NCBI GenBank assembly: GCA_005777315.1
Contig: SXMN01000045.1
Location: 1 to 35,309 of the forward strand
Direction: 5' to 3'
DNA: 35,309 nucleotides
From: Verrucomicrobiales bacterium
GTDB taxonomy: Bacteria; Verrucomicrobiota; Verrucomicrobiia; Limisphaerales; F1-12-MAGs170
Every line of letters starts with the position of its first letter. Position 1 is the first letter of the stretch. This document shows, piece by piece, positions 9,719 to 17,273 of this stretch. The notes under the pieces were generated by a model, which was not told the origin of the DNA, did not search any database, and saw nothing but the letters and a program-made list of their open reading frames with translations. The position numbers and the translations under genes are program-made.

Positions 9719-10848
9719 TGCGTGGCAGCGGCTGGATCCTGAGAGCACGCTAGCAATCCGCGGTAGAGGCGATGGATGAACGCTGCGTTATCGCTTTGGC
9801 AGTAGTGCATAGCCCCCCCCATTCGTGAAAAGCTCTTGCAAAATCTCAAGTAGTAAGCCGCATTCGTCTTGGGTGGTTCGCCCTTGCTCCAGTCCCATCC
9901 TCCGCCGTCTTGCAAATCCACAACGTAAATTGTGTGATCGCTGACAGCCGGACGGCCTGATTGAAATCGGAGGTTATGCACGCAGCTCAAACTCTTCTCG
10001 AAGACCTGTGGTCCCATGATCGCGGAACCCACGGAGAGCACGACTCCACCGTCGAGTTTATCCACAGCGCCGCAGATCAACCGAAAGTCCTCGGTGGCTG
10101 CGCGGCCGATTACACCGCCATTGAACATCGGATGACACGAAATGATGTCGTAACCGATCCCCGGATGAACGGTTACAGGCACCCCAAGCCGCCACGCCTG
10201 GCCTAGAATCGATCCGTGCTTCCAGGCGTGAACCACTTCGTGACGACCGCTCATCAATCCGTGTCGCCTCATCGTGTGGAGAAGATCAGCGCAGGCGGCT
10301 GCCATTGGGTCAGTGGGGAATTCCCGGAGCATTGCGGTGAGATGGTCCTCATCCGGTAGAGATGTGCCGTCTTCCAAGATGAAGCGCCCCAGCGATCTTC
10401 CATAACCGAGCCCCTGAAGCGCGCCGGCCAGCAACGCGAGATGAATGTTGCGCCCTGTTTCGTCCCAGGCTCCAAAAGTCCCAGTGGCAACGTTATCCTC
10501 GACACTTTCAGTGGAACGACCGAGCCACGCGTATTCCCAATCGTGAATTGTACCGGCACCGTTGGTGGCGAGATGAGTGATCCAACCTCGATGCATCATT
10601 TCAGTCAGAATTCGAGCTGCGCCATTGCGAAGCAGATGCGCCCCATACATCAGAATCACACTGGCATCGCGTTGGCGCGCCTCGATGATATGGCTCACCG
10701 CTTCATCAATCGAATTCTGAACTACTTCGCTTACCTCTTTCGGCTCTGACTGCGGATCAAGAAGGATGTCCTCGACACGCGTGAGGCTGCGTCGATCCGC
10801 CAGTGGCAGCACTTTGAGTCTCGTCAGATCAATGGGCTGTGTGTTCAC
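9715..10848 (-). CDS. Deoxyhypusine-synthase-like protein, probably lacking the catalytic Lys
   Basis: A cytoplasmic protein of 377 residues. The middle segment (about 85-125), in which a helix is followed by W-I-T-H-L-A-T-N-G-A-G-T-I-H-D-W-E, resembles the V-T-T-A-G-G-(x)n-D segment of deoxyhypusine synthase. The later G-V-P-V-T-V-H-P-G-I-G-Y-D-I-I-S and D-G-G-V-V-L-S-V-G-S-A segments fit the NAD-binding half of that fold. In true deoxyhypusine synthase a G-G-G-V-x-K-H-H motif supplies the catalytic Lys; the aligned stretch here reads GGVVLSVGSA, with no Lys. So the protein probably keeps the fold but not the eIF5A chemistry, and bacteria lack hypusine. It overlaps both neighbours by ATGA (9715-9718 and 10845-10848), which points to joint function with the HAD phosphatase and sugar kinase. 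The family assignment is my judgement by eye. Confidence 0.6.
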   Translation of the reverse strand: MNTQPIDLTRLKVLPLADRRSLTRVEDILLDPQSEPKEVSEVVQNSIDEAVSHIIEARQRDASVILMYGAHLLRNGAARILTEMMHRGWITHLATNGAGTIHDWEYAWLGRSTESVEDNVATGTFGAWDETGRNIHLALLAGALQGLGYGRSLGRFILEDGTSLPDEDHLTAMLREFPTDPMAAACADLLHTMRRHGLMSGRHEVVHAWKHGSILGQAWRLGVPVTVHPGIGYDIISCHPMFNGGVIGRAATEDFRLICGAVDKLDGGVVLSVGSAIMGPQVFEKSLSCVHNLRFQSGRPAVSDHTIYVVDLQDGGGWDWSKGEPPKTNAAYYLRFCKSFSRMGGAMHYCQSDNAAFIHRLYRGLLACSQDPAAATQ

Positions 10849-11681
10849 GCTGGAAACAGGTGGTCGAGCAGCGGTTGCAGATCGCGATAATCAGGGATGC
10901 AAATGTCCGCGCCTACACCGAGCAGGCGCTGTCGCTTCCACGCATCCATCTGGCCGGAACCATTGTTGGCTTCGTCGCTTGCAACGGCAACCGCGAGACC
11001 GCCCACACTCTTTGTGTTTTCGATCTCCACATAGCCATCGCCAAACGCGAGCAACTGAGCGCCTGAAATCTGGTTCTCGCTCAGGATTCGCTCAATGATC
11101 ATCTTCTTGGAGAAGCTCTTGAAGTCATCCTTGGCTCCATAAATTCGATCCCCAAAATAGTGCGTAAGACCCAGCAGCTCCGCTTCGCGCTTCACAAAAG
11201 GCTCATCCGTGCCGCTGGCGAGATAAAGTTGCAGGCCCCGGCTCTTCAACTCATCCAACAGGGGCCGGGAGCCGAAAACCGTCAAATCGTCGCGCCCGAT
11301 GGTGCCTTCTTCAAGGCCTTTGATCCGAGTGTGTATCCGCTCCTCCAATCGACGAAGGTACTCGTGCTTATACCAAAGCGGCTCCTTGGGAGTGCCTCCC
11401 CTTTCCTTCACACGCTGGGCAAATTGAATCATCTGGTAGATTGTCTGCTTGCCATTAAGGCTCATGATGTCGTCGTAGAGCATTCGATGCACATTTTCGT
11501 CCGTATCACCAGGCACGCGGGGAAGCATCTCCACCAACATAGGAATCATGATTTCCGGCCAGCCTTGCCGGACCAGCGAAAGCGTCCCATCAAAATCGAA
11601 CAAGACGTGCCCGATGCCTCGTCGCGGTTGGAAAGCGTTGGAAAAATCCACCAAACCCTCAAATGTTTTCGGCTTCAGCAT
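10845..11681 (-). CDS. HAD-superfamily hydrolase
   Basis: A 278-residue phosphatase of the haloacid dehalogenase superfamily. Motif I is V-L-F-D-F-D-G-T-L (about residues 26-34), with the nucleophile Asp and acid/base Asp. A long helical cap follows. Motif II is L-Y-L-A-S-G-T-D (about 150), motif III is a Lys near K-D-D-F-K-S-F-S-K-K, and motif IV is L-L-A-F-G-D-G-Y-V-E (about 215). The cap size is that of phosphoglycolate phosphatase-like (subclass I) enzymes. The substrate is unknown. It is the first gene of the operon that continues with the deoxyhypusine-synthase-like protein (ATGA overlap), the PfkB kinase and apbE. The 116 bp to the divergent rex gene must hold the promoters of both, but I see no clear Rex-type operator there. 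Confidence 0.9.
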   Translation of the reverse strand: MLKPKTFEGLVDFSNAFQPRRGIGHVLFDFDGTLSLVRQGWPEIMIPMLVEMLPRVPGDTDENVHRMLYDDIMSLNGKQTIYQMIQFAQRVKERGGTPKEPLWYKHEYLRRLEERIHTRIKGLEEGTIGRDDLTVFGSRPLLDELKSRGLQLYLASGTDEPFVKREAELLGLTHYFGDRIYGAKDDFKSFSKKMIIERILSENQISGAQLLAFGDGYVEIENTKSVGGLAVAVASDEANNGSGQMDAWKRQRLLGVGADICIPDYRDLQPLLDHLFPA

Positions 11682-11797
11682 GGCGAGCTTGAATACGTGC
11701 GAGCTCTTCGAAAGTCAACGACTGCTCTCCCCGAACACGATCCCCAGCCACGCCACCGCTTGCTCATCGCTCGATACTGCCGTAACCTGCGCCCGAT

Positions 11798-12430
11798 TTG
11801 AAAAAGTCCACTCGACCGGAAATTCCGCGCAAGGCGATTTATCGCCTGTCGCTCTACCTTCGATGCCTCATGCGATTGAAAGAAAACCGCATTCGCACGG
11901 TATCCAGTGAGGCATTGGCCAAGGCTGCCGGTGTGAAATCAACCCAGCTCCGGAAGGATCTCACCTATTTTGGCCAGTTCGGCACAAGGGGCCTCGGTTA
12001 CGATGTGGAGCAATTGGCCAAGATGATTTCCGATCTTCTCGGCACAAACAGCCTTCAGCCGGTAATCCTTGTCGGAGTTGGAAACCTCGGCCTGGCGCTG
12101 CTATCCTATCGCGGGTTCGAGCAGGAAGGCTTTGAGATCGTCGCCGCATTCGATGCCGATGTGCAACGCCGCCGAGACAACGAGACCTCGACACCCGTTT
12201 ATGGGATGGACCGGCTGCCAGAGTTTATCCACTCGCGAAACATCCGAATGGCCATCCTTACGGTGCCAGCGCCTTCTGCCCAGGAGGTGGCAAATACTCT
12301 CATAGAATGCGGTATCGCAGGCATTCTCAATTTTGCTCCCATCGTTCTTCACGTCCCGGAGGAGGTCATGGTCAACAACGTCAACGTCGCGATGGAGCTG
12401 GAGAACCTCAGTTATTTCATTCAGCAGTAA
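11798..12430 (+). CDS. rex: Redox-sensing transcriptional repressor Rex
   Basis: Rex senses the NADH/NAD+ ratio and represses fermentative and respiratory genes when NADH is low. The 210 residues match the family length. The N-terminal winged helix (about 1-75) opens I-P-R-K-A-I-Y-R-L-S-L-Y and contains the recognition part Q-L-R-K-D-L-T-Y-F-G-Q-F-G-T-R-G-L-G-Y. The Rossmann domain follows with G-V-G-N-L-G-L-A-L at about 90-98, and the C-terminus has the domain-swapped helix (N-V-A-M-E-L-E-N-L-S-Y-F-I). The start must be the TTG at 11798: an in-frame TAA lies at 11783-11785 and the next in-frame ATG would remove part of the DNA-binding domain. There is no good Shine-Dalgarno, so translation may be weak. 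The gene is divergent from the HAD operon and converges on the polyferredoxin gene. Confidence 0.95.
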   Translation: MKKSTRPEIPRKAIYRLSLYLRCLMRLKENRIRTVSSEALAKAAGVKSTQLRKDLTYFGQFGTRGLGYDVEQLAKMISDLLGTNSLQPVILVGVGNLGLALLSYRGFEQEGFEIVAAFDADVQRRRDNETSTPVYGMDRLPEFIHSRNIRMAILTVPAPSAQEVANTLIECGIAGILNFAPIVLHVPEEVMVNNVNVAMELENLSYFIQQ

Positions 12431-12517
12431 GAAAACGAACTGAAGTGAATTCTCGCTCGAACACGGGATCGCTATTCCGTAACTTCTTGAATCGCCTCGT
12501 GGTTTGCTTTCTGTCAA

Positions 12518-12547
12518 CGGTGCCACCCATCCCAGTGGCAGGCACCG
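12518..12547. repeat. Nested hairpin after rex
   Basis: CGGTGCC at 12518-12524 pairs with GGCACCG at 12541-12547, and the alternative inner stem TGCCAC (12521-12526) pairs with GTGGCA (12535-12540). The two stems are mutually exclusive in part. It lies in the 247-bp gap between converging genes and has no T run, so it is a possible transcript-end structure or a degenerate palindromic repeat rather than a classical terminator. Confidence 0.35.
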
Positions 12548-12617
12548 CTGCCGACAATCAAAAGTGATCGGTGACCATTATCGGTTTGGGATGATGGCGG
12601 CTGATGCATCCGAGACC

Positions 12618-12635
12618 GGCTGGTATCGTCCAGCC
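12618..12635. terminator. Possible bidirectional hairpin between rex and the polyferredoxin gene
   Basis: GGCTGG (12618-12623) and CCAGCC (12630-12635) form a perfect 6-bp stem with a 6-base loop, located 43 bp past the end of the converging polyferredoxin gene. There is no U tract on either side, so function as a terminator is uncertain. Confidence 0.3.
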
Positions 12636-12677
12636 AGACATCGGGCTCAGTCGGTCATACCAGGGCGATTCCAATCT

Positions 12678-14477
12678 TTATCTTTGGCTCTCTTTGAGGA
12701 AGCTCGGCAGATAGGAGTCAGCCGCAGCCGGTGCGAGGAGGCTCGCTTTTCGCTCCTGTTCGCGCAGCGCTAAATAGGATCCGGAGGACATTCGATCTTC
12801 CTTGCCGTCACCCGCCTCGACGACGATGGCGGACGACGCGAGCAGGTGTTTGGTCTTCACATTGATCGAGTGGCAGCGAGTCTGGCACAGGCCGCAACCG
12901 ACGCATTTATCAGCCAGGACCACGGGCGCGGAGAAACCGGAACCTTCGATCGGCTGGCCGGATTCATCGAGCTTCGGATGCGCGCGCATGAATTCGATCG
13001 CGTCGTAGCCGGCCGCCTTGCATTCGTCCACGCAGATCTGGCAGGCCTCCTGTCCCGCCAGTGGAAGGCAGGTGGATTCCACCTTTGCCAGGCCCATGCG
13101 CGCGACCCGTTTCTCCACCATCGGAAGCGCGCGGATGGCGCCGGTCGGACAGACCTGCCCACAGTTGTTGCAGGAGGATTCGCAACCGGCCCAGTCCGCG
13201 TTGACGCGCGGCGTCCACAACCCGGCCAACCCTTGCTCGAATCCGGTGGGTTGGAGGACGTCGTTGGGGCAGGCTTGAAAACATTCCCCGCACCGGATGC
13301 AGGCTTGCAGGAACTCTTCCTCCGGCAAACTTCCCGGAGGCCGCACGGGATGAATGTTCCTGGGAGCGGCGAAGACTCCGGACACGGCCGCTCCTGCGCC
13401 CGCGAGCGATCCCAGCAGGAACGCGCGCCGGGAGGGAAGCCGCTCCGTGGCGGTCTCGCCGGGCTTGAGCTGGAATTGATCCCAGCGGTCCACAAATTTG
13501 ATCGAGTGTGTCGGACACACCCCGCCGCAGGTCTGGCACAGGGTGCATTCCGTGGTGCGCGTGGTGTAGTCCGGTTTGATGGCGTCGAACGGACAGATCT
13601 CAACGCACTTGTTGCACGAGATGCAGGAGGTCTCGACCTTGCGTTCGGTCACGCGGAAGAGGTTGCCGAGGGAAAAGATTGCGCCGCTGGGGCAGACGTA
13701 CTGACACCAGAATCGCCGGCGAAACACGCCGAGGAACAAGATTCCCAGGAACAAAAGGACCGACACGATGTGCCCCGCGTTGAATCCCGTGTTCAGATAC
13801 CAGCCTTTGGTCAGCCCCAACTCCAATGGCTTCACCAGAAAAAGAAAGGCCCGTGTCACCACCGGGATGGCCGCGACGAGTCCGGTTAACAAGACTCCGC
13901 CCAGCGCGGCCACCAGACAGCCGACGAGGAGATAGTATTTCAAATGAACCCACCACCCGCGGTGCTGGTCCGGCAGTTTCCAACGCTTGATCCGGCGTCC
14001 CAATGCCCAGTCGAACAGATTGATAACGGTTCCCAGTGGACAGACATAGCCGCAGAAACCACGCGGGATAAGGAGGCACACGGCGAGGATGATCCCAGCG
14101 GCACTGAGCGACCAGACCCAGTTTCTGGAGGCGATCGAAGTCGAAAGGCTGACCAGTGGATCGATCATCAGGAAGAACTCGGCCGCCACCTTCTCCTTCG
14201 ACTCCCTATGCTGTGCGTAATCGGCACCGCCATAAGGCCACGCGACCCAAACGAAGAGCGTGATGAACCCGAGAAAGAACGAGGCTTGAACAACCCGCCG
14301 CCAGGGAGACGAGAGCCAGGTGTCGCCGACCCGGGCCAGCGCCTTCCGGAGGCGACCTTTGCGGCCGGTTTCAGGATCGGACAGCCAGGGAGCGAGCGGG
14401 CCGGTGATCGGGCCGCCTGCTGGCTCGCTCTTCTTCCGTTTCCTGAAAAAGGGCAAAAAGAAGTTCAGCCGGATCAT
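12678..14477 (-). CDS. Membrane polyferredoxin: NapH-like and NapG-like fusion
   Basis: A 599-residue electron-transfer protein. The N-terminal half (to about 330) has several hydrophobic segments and the NapH/NosR-type motifs C-G-Y-V-C-P-L-G and C-Q-Y-V-C-P-S-G, followed by two ferredoxin clusters (C-I-S-C-N-K-C-V-E-I-C-P and C-T-L-C-Q-T-C-G-G-V-C-P). At about 350 an internal S-R-R-A-F-L-L-G segment followed by a hydrophobic Ala/Gly stretch looks like a twin-arginine signal of a NapG/MauM-type ferredoxin. The second half then carries further Cys sets: C-I-R-C-G-E-C-F-Q-A-C-P, C-x3-C-x2-C-x3-C-P, C-x7-C-x2-C-x3-C and C-V-G-C-G-L-C-x3-C-H. In nitrate-reducing bacteria NapH and NapG are separate and pass quinol electrons to a periplasmic reductase. 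No reductase is encoded in the window, so the acceptor is unknown. Confidence 0.9.
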   Translation of the reverse strand: MIRLNFFLPFFRKRKKSEPAGGPITGPLAPWLSDPETGRKGRLRKALARVGDTWLSSPWRRVVQASFFLGFITLFVWVAWPYGGADYAQHRESKEKVAAEFFLMIDPLVSLSTSIASRNWVWSLSAAGIILAVCLLIPRGFCGYVCPLGTVINLFDWALGRRIKRWKLPDQHRGWWVHLKYYLLVGCLVAALGGVLLTGLVAAIPVVTRAFLFLVKPLELGLTKGWYLNTGFNAGHIVSVLLFLGILFLGVFRRRFWCQYVCPSGAIFSLGNLFRVTERKVETSCISCNKCVEICPFDAIKPDYTTRTTECTLCQTCGGVCPTHSIKFVDRWDQFQLKPGETATERLPSRRAFLLGSLAGAGAAVSGVFAAPRNIHPVRPPGSLPEEEFLQACIRCGECFQACPNDVLQPTGFEQGLAGLWTPRVNADWAGCESSCNNCGQVCPTGAIRALPMVEKRVARMGLAKVESTCLPLAGQEACQICVDECKAAGYDAIEFMRAHPKLDESGQPIEGSGFSAPVVLADKCVGCGLCQTRCHSINVKTKHLLASSAIVVEAGDGKEDRMSSGSYLALREQERKASLLAPAAADSYLPSFLKESQR

Positions 14478-14510
14478 GACGAGATGAAGTTCAACAGATC
14501 CGAGGTGGCG

Positions 14511-14528
14511 TGTGAACTAATTTCAGAA
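14511..14528. promoter_or_regulatory. Weak candidate Rex operator before the polyferredoxin gene
   Basis: TGTGAACTAATTTCAGAA lies 34-51 bp upstream of the polyferredoxin ATG. The Rex consensus known from Gram-positive bacteria is TTGTGAA, four bases, TTCACAA. Here one half site (TGTGAA) is perfect, the other (TTCAGA) has one central mismatch, and the spacer is one base too long. The Rex gene lies just beyond the target gene, which makes the idea attractive, but the match is imperfect and could be chance. Confidence 0.22.
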
Positions 14529-14567
14529 TCCGTGTCCGTTCGACTGTACGAATCACCGCATTTCTCT

Positions 14568-15435
14568 TCAAAGGTAACTTAGCCGCGCATTTCGCCGCCG
14601 CTGCTTCATCGAGATGAACCCCTGGCATGCCGGGTCAAGGATCAAGAGCGCCACAATCCATGTCGCGTAAATGGCCGGCAAGCCGAAGCCGCGCCCGGGT
14701 ACAGCGGAAGGCGGATGCGCGTCGTCGGAGAATCAGCCAAAGAGCCACCCGACCTCGCGGCCGGTCATCCAGGACGCCAGCAGAGCGAGCCCATGACGAA
14801 GCGGCAGATGCAGCAGGTAATAGAAAAGTGGGACACGCCCAAACGTGACCAAAGCACTGCGAAGTCCCGAGCGCAGACGCGTGCTGGTTTCCATCCATGG
14901 ATCAAACAACGCCAGGGCAGCGATGGCCGGACCAAGTGTCACGAGGAGAATATCCAGCGAGGGTGGATATTTTTGCACGTTGAAGAACGAGAAGGCGGTC
15001 TCCAGCGGCGTGGCCTGAGCTGACCAAGTATGCAAGTCGCCGCAGATGATCGTGCATCGCAGGACGAAGAACAGGGCGAGCGCGCCGAGATTCATTTGCC
15101 ATAAGCGGTGCCGCCGGAATTCATGCGGAGTCAGCATAATGGACCCGAGGAGATAGCCGAGAGTCATCACCACCCATCCATGGGATAATCGGATAATAGA
15201 GATCGATGCGAGTGGCTCCGAGTTTGAACCCGCCGTTCACATGGAGCACCTTCCAGAACCAGTCGCCGTGGCCAAACTGCTCCGGTTTCACCCGGTCCCG
15301 CCGCAGGTTGTGCCCAAAGACCTGCCCCAGCGCGCGAATCCGGCCATGGGGCCCAGCGCGGCAGCCAGAGGATTCCAGCCACCATCAGCATGCACACGCC
15401 GCTGGCGTAGATGACGCGCCCGCTTCGCGGGCCAA
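14568..15435 (-). pseudogene. Decayed DUF1624 / heparan-glucosaminide acetyltransferase-like membrane protein
   Basis: Reading the minus strand across three frames restores a DUF1624-type membrane protein. One piece reads R-V-I-Y-A-S-G-V-C-M-L-M-V-A-G (15430 to about 15340). A second, in another frame, reads G-Q-V-F-G-H-N-L then W-K-V-L-H-V-N-G-G and Y-P-I-I-P-W-M-G (about 15335-15165). A third contains V-V-M-T-L-G-Y-L-L-G, K-Y-P-P-S-L and V-T-F-G-R-V-P-L-F-Y-Y-L-L-H-L-P (15173-14736). An in-frame TGA at 14733-14735 is followed by the expected C-terminus, including Y-A-T-W-I-V-A-L and K-Q-R-R-R-N-A-R-L-S-Y-L, ending at 14568. So there are two frameshifts and one nonsense codon, and the N-terminal part with the usual D-A-L-R-G segment is missing: only about 14 bp separate the remnant from the neighbouring phosphorylase stop. 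Confidence 0.8.
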
Positions 15436-15449
15436 ATGATGACCTGAAG

Positions 15450-16313
15450 TCAAAGGTATTTTTTGAACAGCAGGTTGAGCTGGGATTTCGCCCTGGCTGG
15501 CCAGTGATTTCTGTCGGTCATGATGGCAGTGGCGAGTGCCCGGTGGCACGAACACCCAGGCACAGCGGGGATATTTGGGATCGCATCCATCACTATTTGT
15601 CGGGCATTTTCAGCGTTACTCCGGAGGTTCTCAACCACCATTTCAACCGTGACATGGGCTTCGTCGGACTTCCAACAATCATAGTCCGTAACCATCGCCA
15701 TCGTCGCGTACGCAATCTCCGCCTCTCGAGCGCATTTCGCTTCGCCCAAATTTGTCATCCCTATGACGTCGAATCCGGAACGATGATTAGCGAGAGACTC
15801 AGCCCTCGTGCTGAACGCTGGCCCCTCCATGTTCACGTAAGTTCCACCATTATGAACCTTTGCTCCGACCCTCATTGCCGACTGGTGCAAACAAGCGCGC
15901 AGTTCCCCGCAAACCGGCTCCGCGAAAGCAATGTGCGCCACGATTCCGCGGCCGAAGAATGTATGCTCTGTGGACCGCTTCGTGCGATCGAAGAACTGAT
16001 CGGGTAACACGATGTCGCGTGGCTTGTACTGTTCCTGGAGAGAGCCAACTGCACTGACACTGATGATCCAGGAAACACCCAGTTTCTTCATCGCGAAGAT
16101 ATTGGCTCGGTGATTCAGTTCGGACGGCAAAATCCGGTGTCCGCGTCCGTGGCGAGGAAGAAAAACCACCTCACGTCCTCCCAATAGTCCTGTCAGCAGA
16201 TCGTCGGATGGTTTGCCAAAGGGGGTCTGAACCTTCACCCACTTCTGACTGTTGAAGCCATCGATGTTATAAAGGCCACTGCCACCAATGATGCCGATTC
16301 TGTAGCTTTTCAT
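15450..16313 (-). CDS. mtnP: S-methyl-5'-thioadenosine phosphorylase
   Basis: This enzyme cleaves 5'-methylthioadenosine with phosphate to adenine and methylthioribose-1-phosphate in methionine salvage. The start at 16313 gives M-K-S-Y-R-I-G-I-I-G-G-S-G-L-Y, the normal family N-terminus with the phosphate-binding G-G-S-G-L; a longer frame to 16412 adds 33 unlike residues. Other motifs are F-L-P-R-H-G-R-G-H (about 60), S-A-V-G-S-L (about 92), V-N-M-E-G-P-A-F-S-T-R-A-E-S (about 170) with the substrate-binding Met, and G-M-T-N-L-G-E-A-K near 200, followed by M-V-T-D-Y-D-C-W. Length (287) is usual for the family. The M-T-N sequence rather than S-N suggests methylthioadenosine over inosine or guanosine. 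It ends next to the DUF1624 remnant and faces away from the universal stress protein gene. Confidence 0.93.
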   Translation of the reverse strand: MKSYRIGIIGGSGLYNIDGFNSQKWVKVQTPFGKPSDDLLTGLLGGREVVFLPRHGRGHRILPSELNHRANIFAMKKLGVSWIISVSAVGSLQEQYKPRDIVLPDQFFDRTKRSTEHTFFGRGIVAHIAFAEPVCGELRACLHQSAMRVGAKVHNGGTYVNMEGPAFSTRAESLANHRSGFDVIGMTNLGEAKCAREAEIAYATMAMVTDYDCWKSDEAHVTVEMVVENLRSNAENARQIVMDAIPNIPAVPGCSCHRALATAIMTDRNHWPARAKSQLNLLFKKYL

Positions 16314-16674
16314 GCCAGGTTGGTCGTTTTCTCCGGCGGTTCTATCGTTACCCAACAACCATGAGCAAGACCTTTGCTCTGGCGGATGGCTGTGTTTGCA
16401 AGAAATGTGCACTCATAGGCAAGGCTCGTGTGGTCCATCATGGATTCTTAAGCAACGGTAACGCGTGAGAACGGCACTACGTCATACAATGAACACGAGA
16501 GCATCACAACAAACCCGAGGATCAAGACGATCGAGTTTCGCAACTGAAAAACGTGGTCGGTTCGCAATCCGGCGGCAGATGAGCGAGGCAATCGAACTCA
16601 TTCTTGGTGTCCTCAAATTTTAATGATCCGGTCGGAGCCAGCAGAAGGAAGTCGGCGAATCGAAAGGAACTCAT
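16314..16674. other. Gene-free region between two divergent genes
   Basis: This 361-bp stretch separates mtnP (leftward) and the universal stress protein gene (rightward). It must contain both promoters. I see no open frame with coding character, no strong palindrome and no recognisable RNA element. A purine-rich AGGAA segment just before 16675 is the ribosome binding site of the stress protein gene. Confidence 0.5.
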
Positions 16675-17232
16675 ATGAAAGTAAAGCCAGCACTAAAACG
16701 CGGTCACGTGATGGTGGACCTGGATTCCAAGGATGAAAAGCTATTGAGCAGCGGTAATCCGTCGGCAAAACCAGGCTTCGAATTGAAACGAATTCTCGTG
16801 CCCATCGATTTCTCGGACTGCTCCAAGAAGGCACTCCAGTACGCGATTCCGTTTGCTCGACAATTCGGGGCCGAACTCATCCTGCTACATGTGGTTCAGG
16901 TGAACTATTACGCGGGAGACTTCGGAACGGTGGACGTCGCCCTGCTGGAAGGTGAGATGCGCAAAAATGGGCAGCGCCAACTGGACAGCCTGGCCACGGA
17001 AATGGCGAGCAGAGATCTCAGTTTCAAGACTGAAGTCCGAACCGGGCGCACCACGAGTGAAATCGTGAATCTGGCGAATGAGACAAATACTGACCTCATC
17101 ATCCTCGCGACGCATGGGCACACCGGCCTGAAGCACGTATTGCTCGGAAGCGTGGCGGAAAACGTTGTCAGGCACGCGCCGTGTCCGGTACTCATCGTCC
17201 GCGAAGTGGAACACGATTTTGTTCCGGCATAG
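16675..17232 (+). CDS. Universal stress protein (UspA family)
   Basis: A 185-residue cytoplasmic protein with a single Usp domain from about residue 38 to the end. The domain opens K-R-I-L-V-P-I-D-F-S-D-C-S, where the Asp is the usual ATP-contacting residue. It ends with the ATP-binding signature A-T-H-G-H-T-G-L-K-H-V-L-L-G-S-V-A-E-N-V-V (a G-x2-G-x9-G-S pattern) and C-P-V-L-I-V-R. The ATP-binding type of UspA is therefore likely. The first 37 residues are a charged, poorly conserved extension. The ATG at 16675 follows AGGAA at good spacing; an ATG at 16708 is a second possibility. The radical SAM gene follows after 41 bp on the same strand. Confidence 0.92.
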   Translation: MKVKPALKRGHVMVDLDSKDEKLLSSGNPSAKPGFELKRILVPIDFSDCSKKALQYAIPFARQFGAELILLHVVQVNYYAGDFGTVDVALLEGEMRKNGQRQLDSLATEMASRDLSFKTEVRTGRTTSEIVNLANETNTDLIILATHGHTGLKHVLLGSVAENVVRHAPCPVLIVREVEHDFVPA

Positions 17233-17273
17233 GCATCGAATCTTTTTCACCCCTCCGCGTGCCATCTACAATC

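Noticed and set aside
12846..13889. Long plus-strand open frame of 347 codons over the polyferredoxin gene
   Set aside because: It lies opposite a gene with many conserved Cys motifs; its translation has no recognisable domain, and long antisense frames are common in GC-rich coding DNA.
17181..17273. Longer start of the radical SAM protein inside the stress protein gene
   Set aside because: The extra residues are an out-of-frame reading of the conserved Usp C-terminus, so the ATG at 17274 is preferred.
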